Assembly: GCA_020348925.1 (NCBI GenBank)
Contig: CP070758.1
Coordinates: forward strand, 600,899-646,954
Length of the DNA: 46,056 nt
Origin: Gemmatimonadota bacterium
GTDB taxonomy: Bacteria > JBHIER01 > G020348925
Direction: 5' to 3'
Positions 25,901 to 34,154 of this stretch are shown one piece after another. How positions within the stretch are numbered: the first letter of the stretch is position 1; the number at the start of each line of letters is the position of its first letter. Below the pieces are notes generated by a model. It saw only the letters and a list, made by a program, of their open reading frames with translations. It had not been told where the DNA came from and did not search any database. A program made the translations under genes and the position numbers.

Positions 25901-28309
25901 TTACTCATACTTGATTGCATTTACCGGATTCGTCTTGGCGGCCTTGACAGCCTGATAGCTCACAGATACCATCGCGATACATATGGCAAGAATTCCTGCC
26001 AGAAAAAACGTCTCCAGACCCATATGCAACCGATAGGGATAATTCTCAAGCCAGCGATACATGACGTAGTATGCAATCGGCCAGGCAAGAATATTTGCGA
26101 TTGCCACCAGAATCAGAAACTCTTTTGAAAACAATTGAACAATGCCCCCAATGGAAGCACCGAGGACTTTCCGAACTCCGATCTCCTTTGTCCGCTGCTC
26201 TACGGCGTACGAGGACATGCCGAACAGACCAAGGCACGCGAGAAAGACCGCCAATACACTGAAAGAGAGTGCAATATTACCCAGGTTCTCTTCGGCGCGA
26301 TATTGGCCCTCAAGGGATTCGTCCAGGAAGTAGTAATCGAAGGGCCGACCGGGAGCGATTTCCTCCCATTTTTTCTTCAACTGAGCTATCGTCGTTGGTA
26401 CATTGTCAGATGCGATCCGAACTGCAATAAGATTGAAACTGTGAGCGGCATTGCCGATAAAAAGTGGTTCGATTTCAATGTGGAGGGAGGCCAGATGAAA
26501 ATCCTTGACCACACCGACGACCCTTCTCGGTGACCATTCCACCTGGCCCGCTCTCAGATTGACACGTCGCCTGATGATCTTTCCGATCGGGTCCTCCCAG
26601 CCGATTTCCCTGGCAGCCGTTTCATTGATGATTGCTGACTCCATGCTGTCCGTCGCAAATTCGGCAGAGAAATTCCTCCCGGCCACCATATCCATACCCA
26701 TCGTTGAAATGAACCTGTCGTCAATATCCATCATCCTCATCATCTTTGTTTCATCTTCCGAAAATCCCTCCGGCAGAAAAGGTGCCATCATTCCGCCTCG
26801 GCCGGGGATCCCTGTTGATGCACTGACGTTTCTCACTCCAGGCAAACGGGCAAGCTCATTTCTGATTCCATGAATGGGCAAACGTTCGGAATCACCAACA
26901 TTTGGTAAAACAACTACGTGCTCTTTGTCAAAACCGAGCATTTTGTTTTTCATAAACCGTATCTGTTCGAATACCGTCATCGTTCCAATGATGAGAGCGA
27001 TGGAAATTGCAAACTGTGTGACGACGAGAACACTCCGAAATCGAGACTTCGAGGAACCGGTTCGAACACGACCTTTCAAAGCCCTGACCGGTTGAAAGGA
27101 TGACAGAAAGAAGGCGGGATAGCTGCCGGCGATAAACCCGACGAAGAGCGCCAATCCGACAAATCCAGGAAGGATCCACGGTTGTCGTATGTAGTTCACA
27201 TGCAATTCGCACCCGGCGAGGGAGTTAAATATAGGCAGAGCCAAAGGGAGGAGTATTGATGCAAGAAAGACAGAAAGCAAGCCGCAGATTATGGATTCAC
27301 AAAGAAATTGCCCCACCAATTTGCCACGACTGGCTCCCAGTGTCTTTCTCATCCCGACCTCGTTGGCGCGCGTCGCCGAACGGGCCGTGGTGAGATTGAT
27401 GAAGTTGATACAGGCTATCAGCAAAATAATGAAGGCAATCCCAGAGAACAGGTATACATAGACAATATCTCCTCTTCCTCCGGGATCGCTCTGGAGATTC
27501 GAGCGGAGATGGATGCTGGTTATGGGTTGGAGAAACAGCTCCAATGTGCCTCCGACCGCTCTCAACTTTTCGCCGGAGTATGTTTCGACGAAGTCGGGGA
27601 GCTTTCGCTCCAGGTTCTTGGGGTCGCTTCCTTGAGCGAGCAGAAGATACGTATAATAGCCCAACCATCCCCAGACCTCCATTCCTGGGCGCTTCTCAGC
27701 GTACAGCGTTTCGAAGGAACAGAGCACATCAAACGTAATATGCGAATTCTGAGGCACATTATGTATGACGCCCGTAACGGTGAAGTTCGTCTCTCCGTCG
27801 AATTCGAGAATCTTACCAACCGGATCTTCTTCATCGAAGAACTGACGGGCCACATCTTCGGTAAGGACGACCGAATGGGCGGTCAAGAGCGCAGAAGCAG
27901 GATCACCGCTTATCATGGGGAATGTCAACACTTCAAAAATCGAGCTGTCGGCATAGCGAACCTCCTCAATTTGGAGTTGCTTGTCTCCGTGCTTCACTGA
28001 GGAACTGGACTCAGGCGTAATCCTGACGGCGTTGACAACCTCCGGATAATCCCGGATCAGACCAAGTGCCATAGGAGGGCTCGTCATCGGCGCACGCCGA
28101 TTCGCTCCACCGAGAGTGAGATCCGTGCCCAGACGGTATATTCGATCCGCTTTCGTATGAAACCGGTCAAAACCCAGTTCATTGGCAATCCACAACATAA
28201 TCAAAAGGCAGCACATGATACCAATAGCCAGACCCGCTATGTTTAAAAAGGAATACATTTTAAACTTTCTGAAATTTCGAACGGCGACTTTCACATAGTT
28301 TTCATACAT
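25901..28309 (-). CDS. ABC transporter permease, MacB/FtsX type
   Basis: The 802-residue protein has the layout of long FCB permeases: an N-terminal helix (YSFLNIAGLAIGIMCCLLIM), a periplasmic MacB-like domain, a three-helix FtsX block (about 290-430), a second periplasmic part, and a last FtsX block with RTKEIGVRKVLGASIGGIV. The family is usually mechanotransmitting, moving peptides, lipoproteins or drugs without a channel. The start is the ATG at 28309 giving MYENYVKVAVRNFRKFK, the usual N-terminus; an upstream TTG at 28315 is less likely. It lies 87 nt after the matching ATPase. The substrate is unknown. Confidence 0.9.
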   Translation of the reverse strand: MYENYVKVAVRNFRKFKMYSFLNIAGLAIGIMCCLLIMLWIANELGFDRFHTKADRIYRLGTDLTLGGANRRAPMTSPPMALGLIRDYPEVVNAVRITPESSSSVKHGDKQLQIEEVRYADSSIFEVLTFPMISGDPASALLTAHSVVLTEDVARQFFDEEDPVGKILEFDGETNFTVTGVIHNVPQNSHITFDVLCSFETLYAEKRPGMEVWGWLGYYTYLLLAQGSDPKNLERKLPDFVETYSGEKLRAVGGTLELFLQPITSIHLRSNLQSDPGGRGDIVYVYLFSGIAFIILLIACINFINLTTARSATRANEVGMRKTLGASRGKLVGQFLCESIICGLLSVFLASILLPLALPIFNSLAGCELHVNYIRQPWILPGFVGLALFVGFIAGSYPAFFLSSFQPVRALKGRVRTGSSKSRFRSVLVVTQFAISIALIIGTMTVFEQIRFMKNKMLGFDKEHVVVLPNVGDSERLPIHGIRNELARLPGVRNVSASTGIPGRGGMMAPFLPEGFSEDETKMMRMMDIDDRFISTMGMDMVAGRNFSAEFATDSMESAIINETAAREIGWEDPIGKIIRRRVNLRAGQVEWSPRRVVGVVKDFHLASLHIEIEPLFIGNAAHSFNLIAVRIASDNVPTTIAQLKKKWEEIAPGRPFDYYFLDESLEGQYRAEENLGNIALSFSVLAVFLACLGLFGMSSYAVEQRTKEIGVRKVLGASIGGIVQLFSKEFLILVAIANILAWPIAYYVMYRWLENYPYRLHMGLETFFLAGILAICIAMVSVSYQAVKAAKTNPVNAIKYE

Positions 28310-28396
28310 CCGCAATTTATCCTAAAGTATCTATCCCATTCGTATCAGTTATTGTTTCCTGAGAGAATGCAAACGACATTCCGAAGTTTCAATGTT

Positions 28397-29086
28397 TTAA
28401 AGATGAAATGTATTCACATCGTTTTCAGCAATAAGCCTACCGTCAAAAATGTGGACTGTTCTGTTGCAGAACTCCGCGTATGCTGGGGAATGCGTCACCA
28501 TAAGGATGGTCGTTCCACCCTCATTCAACATTTTCAACAGATTCATTACATCATCGCCATGTGTTGAATCGAGATTTCCTGTCGGCTCATCAGCCAGAAT
28601 AAGTTTTGGATGAGCGACGACGGCCCGAGCCACGGCAACCCTTTGCTGCTGGCCACCTGATAATTGCACAGGAAAATGATTTCTCCGGGCCATTATCTCC
28701 ATTCGATCAAGAATTTCATCCACACGCCTCTTCCGTTCAGAGCCGGCTATTCCTAAATAGAGAAGGGGCAGTTCGACATTCTCGAAGACGGTCAACTCGT
28801 CGATCAGATTGAAGCTTTGAAAAACAAAACCGATATTGCCTTTTCGAAACTGAGCTCGACGCCTTTCCGAGTACTGTGTGACATCTTCACCGAGTAAGAG
28901 ATATGTTCCCTCCGTCGGATTATCCAGAAGACCCAACAGATGGAGAAGAGTCGATTTACCGCATCCGGAAGGTCCCATAATGGCCGTGAACTCGCCCTCT
29001 TTCACCTCTAAATTGACGCTGTCGAGGGCGGTCGTTTCAACCTCATCAGTGTAAAACACCTTTTTCAAATTGTCTGTTCGAATCAT
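28397..29086 (-). CDS. ABC transporter ATP-binding protein, MacB/LolD type
   Basis: The 229-residue ATPase has Walker A GPSGCGKST (38-46), signature LSGGQQQR (142-149), Walker B LILADEP (162-168), the D-loop of GNLDS and H199 of the switch. The block LGLLDNPTEGTYLLLG and FNLIDELTVFENVELPL place it in the LolD/MacB branch that partners FtsX-type permeases. AAAGGA precedes the ATG. Probably one transcript with the permease gene. Expression is probably controlled by the bipartite element upstream, with the MarR gene 161 nt further up. Confidence 0.93.
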   Translation of the reverse strand: MIRTDNLKKVFYTDEVETTALDSVNLEVKEGEFTAIMGPSGCGKSTLLHLLGLLDNPTEGTYLLLGEDVTQYSERRRAQFRKGNIGFVFQSFNLIDELTVFENVELPLLYLGIAGSERKRRVDEILDRMEIMARRNHFPVQLSGGQQQRVAVARAVVAHPKLILADEPTGNLDSTHGDDVMNLLKMLNEGGTTILMVTHSPAYAEFCNRTVHIFDGRLIAENDVNTFHL

Positions 29087-29162
29087 ATCTGTGTCCTTTC
29101 TGTCAAAACGCGAGGAGATTTTCTCTATAAAAGTTACTCAGGCCCTATTCTATTCTACTCAA

Positions 29163-29201
29163 TTTGACACATATCGGAAATTAAAGTTGCAGGTGACAAC
29201 T
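29163..29201 (-). promoter_or_regulatory. bipartite upstream element, copy 2 (before ABC ATPase gene)
   Basis: On the minus strand: AGTTGTCACCTGCAACT, then 14 nt, then GTGTCAAA, matching copy 1 (25678-25716) in both arms and spacing. It lies 77 nt before the ATPase start codon. A possible -10 hexamer TAGAAT follows downstream near 29147-29152. Confidence 0.55.
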
Positions 29202-29246
29202 AAAATTTCCACATTCTTCTCATTTTCAGAAAGGGTGTATTTGTTC

Positions 29247-29735
29247 TTAAGGTGAGGAAAATCGTTTTGATGCTGCGCGCGCCAGTCGAGCGACGAGACG
29301 GATAGTGGCCTGTCTTATGTCCGGATCGAAGTCAGTGATCATCTTCTTCATCTCACCGGCCAACTCCTTCTCAATCCTGTCATGGAGGTCCTTGCCCCGC
29401 TGAGTCACCTCAAGGCGCAAGGCCCGGCCATCTTTTGGATCCGCCGAGCGTTTGACGTAGCCTTTGCGCTCCAAGGAGTCAACGACTCTACTGGTCGTGC
29501 TTTTGTCGAGGAAAAGCTCGGCAGCCAGCATATTCAACGACATCGTGCCGAGACGAGAAAGTGCGTCTATGGCGTAGCACTGGGTTATAGAAACATCCTG
29601 GTAGCAAATGCGTTTGCGGTCTCGAAACTGATACACCCGAACGAGCTCGCTCAAGGCCTCATGGAGCTCCCAGGCATCCTGTTCAAGGGTATTGCCCTGA
29701 ATGAGACTTCCCGATTCTTTCGCGGTTGATGGCAT
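29247..29735 (-). CDS. MarR-family transcriptional regulator
   Basis: The 162-residue protein has a winged helix-turn-helix (LSRLGTMSLNMLAAELFLDKSTTSRVVDSLERKGYV) followed by the wing (SADPKDGRALRLEVTQRG) and a helical dimerisation end. MarR proteins are usually ligand-released repressors. An upstream GTG at 29750 is in frame, but it contributes the AGGAG that serves as ribosome binding site for the ATG at 29735, so I use the latter. A long palindrome over its own promoter points to autorepression. The ABC transporter downstream on the same strand is a likely target or operon partner. Confidence 0.92.
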   Translation of the reverse strand: MPSTAKESGSLIQGNTLEQDAWELHEALSELVRVYQFRDRKRICYQDVSITQCYAIDALSRLGTMSLNMLAAELFLDKSTTSRVVDSLERKGYVKRSADPKDGRALRLEVTQRGKDLHDRIEKELAGEMKKMITDFDPDIRQATIRLVARLARAASKRFSSP

Positions 29736-29759
29736 AAATTCACTCCTCACTCGAATCGC

Positions 29760-29790
29760 ACATTATCATTGTTACTAACAACAATAATGT
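29760..29790 (-). promoter_or_regulatory. palindromic operator of the MarR gene
   Basis: A 31-bp palindrome has outer arms ACATTAT/ATAATGT and inner arms TTGTTA/TAACAA: 13 of 15 positions pair around a single central base. It overlaps the -10 hexamer (29781-29786) and runs past the predicted start site, the classic place for an autorepressor. Confidence 0.7.
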
Positions 29791-29809
29791 CCGACGCGCC
29801 TCTTGTCAA
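29781..29809 (-). promoter_or_regulatory. sigma70-type promoter of the MarR gene
   Basis: On the minus strand, a consensus TTGACA (29804-29809) and TATTGT (29781-29786) are spaced by 17 nt. The transcription start is expected near 29774, about 40 nt before the ATG at 29735. Confidence 0.7.
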
Positions 29810-29994
29810 TACTTTTTTCATAGGAACGGGGAAGGTTGGATTTGATGGCCAAAAAACCTTGAATCCTACGTAATCAGAGGTGCAAAAAATATTTATGAGC
29901 AAAACTTATCTTCAGTTGTCAAGCGCCTAAAGGAAATGTGAACTTATGCCTAAGATCGCAGAATTATAGCGTTCCACGCCAATTTAAAAAAAAC

Positions 29995-30023
29995 TTGACA
30001 CAGACCAAGAAACCTCTTACATT
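29995..30023 (+). promoter_or_regulatory. sigma70-type promoter of the GbsR-like regulator and acyl cluster
   Basis: Consensus TTGACA (29995-30000) and TACATT (30018-30023) are separated by 17 nt. The start is predicted near 30030, directly at the palindrome. The rest of the 29810-30068 gap between the two divergent regulators shows nothing further. Confidence 0.65.
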
Positions 30024-30029
30024 CTGAAT

Positions 30030-30047
30030 GTTCAAAATATTTTAAAC
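30030..30047 (+). promoter_or_regulatory. palindromic operator overlapping the transcription start
   Basis: The 18-bp sequence GTTCAAAATATTTTAAAC is a near-perfect palindrome (8 of 9 pairs) beginning at the predicted +1 of the promoter at 29995-30023 and 22 nt before the regulator's ATG. It is a likely site for autoregulation by the GbsR/MarR-type protein. Confidence 0.55.
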
Positions 30048-30068
30048 GTTTATATAAAAGGTAACCTT

Positions 30069-30578
30069 ATGATTGAAGAACTCAAAGAGATGCGAGATGT
30101 AGCCGTCGAGGATTTTGGGAAAGCTTACAATAACTGGGGATTGAGCAAACTGAAGGGCAGAATCGTCGGATTACTCCTTTTCAACCAGATGCCTCTATCC
30201 TTGGATGATATTGCCAACGAGCTTCATGTTACAAAGGGTTCTGTGAGCACTGTCGCTCGTCAATTGGAGGAGGGCGGTCTCATTCGTAAAGTCTGGGTGA
30301 AAGGGGATAGAAAAGATTACTATGAGATTGTATCGGATGTTTTTAGCACTACGAGCGAACACAATCTCAAACTGTTAAAGGATAATCTACTCATTGCACA
30401 GAAGTATAAAAACTTTTTGTCGAGAATACTGGATTCGGCTTCACCTGAGGACAAATTGGAACTGGAGGTCTATCTCGACAGAATGACCGAAATGCAAGAG
30501 TTCTATGCTATGTTGGTCGATACGTTTGAAAGATTTATCACAGAGTGGAAGGGGAAATTCGAAGTAGCTATGCAGTGA
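30069..30578 (+). CDS. GbsR/MarR-type helix-turn-helix regulator
   Basis: The 169-residue protein has a winged helix-turn-helix at about residues 30-85 (LLFNQMPLSLDDIANELHVTKGSVSTVARQLEEGGLIRKVWVKGDRKDYYEI), like GbsR-family choline/osmo-responsive regulators and their many orthologues. A long helical C-terminus (about 100-165) would give dimerisation. It is the first gene after the promoter and operator at 29995-30047 and lies 74 nt before the alpha/beta hydrolase that opens the acyl cluster. It probably regulates that cluster. The effector is not predictable. Confidence 0.88.
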   Translation: MIEELKEMRDVAVEDFGKAYNNWGLSKLKGRIVGLLLFNQMPLSLDDIANELHVTKGSVSTVARQLEEGGLIRKVWVKGDRKDYYEIVSDVFSTTSEHNLKLLKDNLLIAQKYKNFLSRILDSASPEDKLELEVYLDRMTEMQEFYAMLVDTFERFITEWKGKFEVAMQ

Positions 30579-30652
30579 GTATCGGTTAACAGGCGGAATA
30601 CTTTTTTCAGCTTCTCAAAATTTAAATCGATTCTTCCTCTTTGAGAGGGATC

Positions 30653-31453
30653 ATGCCCAGAGTAAAGGTCAACAATATCCAAATGTATTACGAGATTCAC
30701 GGCCAAGGGTTCCCTCTGGTTCTCATTGCCGGTTACGGATGCGGTTCGTGGTTGTGGTTCAAACAGCTTCCCCACCTTTCCAAAACGTTTCAGACCATTG
30801 TTTTCGATAACCGCGGTGTCGGGAAGACGGACAAGCCTGATGATGCATATTCCGTTCGGATGTTCGCCGATGACACCTCAGGATTGTTGAAACATCTGAA
30901 TGTCAAAAAATGCCACATCCTGGGTATATCCATGGGAGGAATGATTGCGCAACAAGTAGCCTTATCATACCCTAAATTGGTCGAGAGGCTGATTTTGTGT
31001 TCGACAACATTCGGAGGTCAAAACAGCATACCCATACCCGAAGGCACACTCAGGATCTTAGCCTCCAGTGCACGACTCCCCCGCGAAGAAGGCTTACGAC
31101 GCAACATGGCTACGGCCTTTTCCGCAGAATACATAAGAGATAATCCCGAGGTTTTTAACAGAGTGATTTCTCACCTTCTGTCCAACCCGCAACCACTCTA
31201 CGCGAACCAACTCCAGTTCCGGGCTCTAAAGGATTTCGATGTTGAGAAACGACTTCACGAGATATCTTCTCCAGTATTGATTCTGGCTGGTGATAGAGAC
31301 GAGGTCATTCCCACCGGTAATTCCCAGTTGTTGCACGAAAGAATCGAAGGCTCTGAGTTAGTTGTATTCAAGGGGTGCGGCCACCTCATCATCATAGAGA
31401 GGGCGGAGGAATTGAATACGAAGATCACCGATTTTTTATTAGGCTCACATTGA
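30653..31453 (+). CDS. alpha/beta hydrolase (enol-lactonase-like)
   Basis: The 266-residue cytoplasmic protein shows the complete triad: S93 (GISMGG), D216 (AGDRDEVIP) and H244 (GCGHL), with the HG-like oxyanion segment IAGYGCGSW. Its closest family feel is 3-oxoadipate enol-lactonase and related C-C or ester hydrolases (VFDNRGVGKTDKP). I choose ATG 30653 because GAGAGGGA lies just upstream; the frame extends to a TTG at 30641. First enzyme of the acyl cluster, followed 29 nt later by an SDR. Confidence 0.88.
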   Translation: MPRVKVNNIQMYYEIHGQGFPLVLIAGYGCGSWLWFKQLPHLSKTFQTIVFDNRGVGKTDKPDDAYSVRMFADDTSGLLKHLNVKKCHILGISMGGMIAQQVALSYPKLVERLILCSTTFGGQNSIPIPEGTLRILASSARLPREEGLRRNMATAFSAEYIRDNPEVFNRVISHLLSNPQPLYANQLQFRALKDFDVEKRLHEISSPVLILAGDRDEVIPTGNSQLLHERIEGSELVVFKGCGHLIIIERAEELNTKITDFLLGSH

Positions 31454-31482
31454 GATTGCTATTTCCATGAAGGAACGGAAAA

Positions 31483-32223
31483 ATGAGACTTAAAGAGAAA
31501 GTGGCCATTATTACGGGCTCGGCCCAGGGAATCGGAAAGGAAGCCGCACTGACTTTCGCTCAGGAAGGCGCCAAAGTAATAGTCTGTGACGTCATCGAGG
31601 ATGCTGGCCGACGGACGGTCAAGGAGATTCAGGAGCGGGGTGGCACCGCTCTCTTCGTGATGTGTGATGTGACCCGCAGGGATAGCGTGCGGCACATGGT
31701 GGATCAGGCTCTGAGGGAATTCGGGCAGATCGATATTCTGGTGAACAACGCCGGTATTCTTCAGGATGCGACCCTTCTCAAGATGACCGAGGATCAGTGG
31801 GACGCGGTCATCAACGTCAATTTGAAAGGCGTCTTCAACTGTACCCAGGCCGTTGCCCAGATCATGGTCGAGCAGGGCTTCGGCAAGATCATCAACACCT
31901 CATCCGTCGTAGGTCTTTACGGCAATTTTGGGCAGACCAATTATGTCGCCACGAAGTCCGGCATTATTGGTATGACAAAAGTCTGGGCCAAAGAGCTGGG
32001 CCGGAAAGGCGTCAACGTCAACGCCGTTGCTCCGGGTTTCATTGCCACGGAAATGGTCAAGAAGATGCCAGAAAAAATCCTGACTATGATGAAGGAAAAA
32101 ACGCCTTTGAATCGATTGGGACAGCCGCGGGATGTCGCCCACGTATACCTCTTTCTGGCTTCGGACGAGTCGAATTTCATAAACGGCGCCGTCATTAGCG
32201 TTGACGGCGGCGTTGTCTTATAA
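31483..32223 (+). CDS. short-chain dehydrogenase/reductase, FabG-like
   Basis: The 246-residue protein has the cofactor motif TGSAQGIG (11-18), the NNAG motif (88-91), N113, and the catalytic S141, Y154 and K158. The C-terminal SNFINGAVISVDGG block is typical of 3-oxoacyl-ACP/CoA reductases. It would reduce a keto group with NAD(P)H or run in reverse. GAAGGAA precedes the ATG. It lies between two alpha/beta hydrolases and before the KAS III-like gene, so an acyl-CoA or acyl-ACP ketone or hydroxyl is a plausible substrate. The genuine fatty-acid fabG is probably elsewhere. Confidence 0.9.
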   Translation: MRLKEKVAIITGSAQGIGKEAALTFAQEGAKVIVCDVIEDAGRRTVKEIQERGGTALFVMCDVTRRDSVRHMVDQALREFGQIDILVNNAGILQDATLLKMTEDQWDAVINVNLKGVFNCTQAVAQIMVEQGFGKIINTSSVVGLYGNFGQTNYVATKSGIIGMTKVWAKELGRKGVNVNAVAPGFIATEMVKKMPEKILTMMKEKTPLNRLGQPRDVAHVYLFLASDESNFINGAVISVDGGVVL

Positions 32224-32252
32224 AACAGGAACTCTTCTCAGGAGAATATATT

Positions 32253-33158
32253 ATGATTTTCGTAAGTCTCCTCCTGTCATTGATGCTCAATCTCTCCGCG
32301 GAACAGCCTGACACCCTCACTTTTCAGCAGATACCGTATCTCTATGAAACCGATTTCTGCGAAATCGATAGCATAAAAGTGGCATTCATCGATAAGGGAC
32401 AGGGTGAACCCATCCTTTTCATCCACGGCGTGGGCTCGGATCTCTCTCAATGGGATTTGAACTATCCGGATCTCGCTCAAAAGTACCGAGTACTGGGTAT
32501 CGATCTCCCAGGATTCGGAAAGTCCGACAAGCCCAGGATCGATTATACGATGAATTTTTACTCCGCCGTCATCGAAACGCTCTTGACCAGACAAAAAATA
32601 GAGAAGGCAACCCTCATTGGCCACTCCTTCGGAGGACATCTGGCCGCCTACTTTTCTCTTCACCATAAGGAGAGGGTGAAAAATCTGATCATAGTCGATG
32701 GGGCGGGTATTCAGGAATTCACCCCGGAGCAGAAACAATTCATACTCACCCAGTACGATCTCCATAAGTTATCCAATCCGAATCCCAACGAGCTTCGTTT
32801 CGGATTGCAAATGGGCTTCGTGAAATGGGAGGATACCTATGAGAAAACGGTTCAGGAACGAATCGCCCTCTCCAAATCGCCTGAATACAAAGACTACGCT
32901 TTTGCGGTCAACAAATGTGTGATGGCCATGTTGGATAAAAACGTAAAAAAGGAATTGCCACAGGTGAAGGCGCCGACACTTATCGTGTGGGGGGCCAAGG
33001 ACGCACTTGTTCCGATAAGTGTCGCACAAGAGGCTCACGAGTTGATCGCAGGGTCGGAATTGACCGTCATCCCGGAGTGCGGCCATTTTCCTATGATAGA
33101 GAAGAGCGGAGAATTTAACAGAATCATCGATACGTTCTTGGGAGGAAAGGATGAGTAG
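32253..33158 (+). CDS. alpha/beta hydrolase with N-terminal signal-like segment
   Basis: The 301-residue protein starts with a short hydrophobic segment (MIFVSLLLSLMLNLSA), which may export it or anchor it. The hydrolase core has HG oxyanion FIHGVGSD, nucleophile S125 (GHSFGG), D250 (WGAKDALVP) and H278 (CGHFP). DLPGFGKSDKP is shared with many esterases and haloalkane-dehalogenase-like proteins. AGGAG lies 8 bases before the ATG, and its 3' end overlaps the KAS III-like gene by 8 bases, so they are co-translated. It could cleave an ester of the cluster's substrate in the periplasm. Confidence 0.88.
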   Translation: MIFVSLLLSLMLNLSAEQPDTLTFQQIPYLYETDFCEIDSIKVAFIDKGQGEPILFIHGVGSDLSQWDLNYPDLAQKYRVLGIDLPGFGKSDKPRIDYTMNFYSAVIETLLTRQKIEKATLIGHSFGGHLAAYFSLHHKERVKNLIIVDGAGIQEFTPEQKQFILTQYDLHKLSNPNPNELRFGLQMGFVKWEDTYEKTVQERIALSKSPEYKDYAFAVNKCVMAMLDKNVKKELPQVKAPTLIVWGAKDALVPISVAQEAHELIAGSELTVIPECGHFPMIEKSGEFNRIIDTFLGGKDE

Positions 33159-34143
33159 ATCGGCCATTATAGCGGGTACAGGGGCTTATGTTCCGGAAAA
33201 AGTATTGGATAACAAGTATTTCAACGAATTGCTGGGCGAGAATGTCGATGCGTGGCTCAGGCCCATGAATTATATCGAACGCCACATCTGTTCTGAAAAC
33301 GAGAGCAGTGCCGACCTGGCAGCATCCGCAGGTCAAAGTGCCCTGGAGAACGCCGGTGTGAAGCCTACTGAGGTCGATCTTATCATTGTCGCTACGGACA
33401 CACCCGAGTACATCTCTCCGGCGACCGGTTCCGTGGTTCAGCATCGTTTGGGTGCCGTCAACTCCGCCAACTACGATATCAACTGCGCCTGTGCCGCCTT
33501 CTGCACGGCGGTGGACCTGGGAGCCCGTTACATCATGACCGATTCCGCCTATTCCAACGTCCTCGTCATCGGCGTCTACGCCATGTCCAAATACTTGGAC
33601 TGGACCGACAAAACAACCTGTACCATCTTTGCCGACGGTGCTGGCGCAGTGCTGTTACAGGCATCCGAGACGAAGCCTGGATTTTTGGGCGGGATACTTA
33701 TTGCCGATGGCAGTTATCACGACTATATGGGTATTTATATGGGGGGAACGAAGACACCCCCCTCCCACGAGGCCATCGATAGGGGCGAGCATTTCCTACG
33801 TTTTCTCAAGAAGTTTCCCCCTGATACCAACTCCAGCCGCTGGCCCACGTTGGTCCGGGATGTGACGAAAAAATGCGGCCACACAGTGAAAGATATCGAT
33901 TTCATTCTGTTCACTCAGATCAACATCACCACCATCAAAGAGGTGATGCAAGAATTGGGACTCCCGCTGAAAAAAACCCACTGGATTATGCACAAATACG
34001 GTTATACGGGTTCGGCCTGCATCCCTATCGCATTGGATGATGCGACGAATGAGAACAAACTGAAGGAGGGTGATCTGGTCTGCTTCGTCGGCTCGGGCGG
34101 CGGTTTCTCCATGGCGACTGTCCTGTTCCGATGGGCATACTGA
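33151..34143 (+). CDS. KAS III-like (FabH/OleA superfamily) protein with altered active site
   Basis: The 330-residue thiolase-fold protein resembles 3-oxoacyl-ACP synthase III throughout: VIIAGTGAYVPEKV-type start, SADLAASAGQSALENAG, ATDTPEYISPATGSVVQHRLG, DINCACAAF and the last GGGFSMATVLFRW. The nucleophile C114 is kept. By alignment to FabH, the catalytic His (normally PHQAN) is T255 (FTQIN), and the catalytic Asn (normally GNTSAAS) is Y285 (GYTGSAC). Decarboxylative condensation by the usual mechanism is therefore doubtful. It may be an acyltransferase, a hydrolase, or use other residues. GGAGGAAAGG precedes the ATG. It lies among hydrolases, an SDR and a CoA ligase. Confidence 0.87.
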   Translation: MSRSAIIAGTGAYVPEKVLDNKYFNELLGENVDAWLRPMNYIERHICSENESSADLAASAGQSALENAGVKPTEVDLIIVATDTPEYISPATGSVVQHRLGAVNSANYDINCACAAFCTAVDLGARYIMTDSAYSNVLVIGVYAMSKYLDWTDKTTCTIFADGAGAVLLQASETKPGFLGGILIADGSYHDYMGIYMGGTKTPPSHEAIDRGEHFLRFLKKFPPDTNSSRWPTLVRDVTKKCGHTVKDIDFILFTQINITTIKEVMQELGLPLKKTHWIMHKYGYTGSACIPIALDDATNENKLKEGDLVCFVGSGGGFSMATVLFRWAY

Positions 34144-34154
34144 GGACTATCAGC

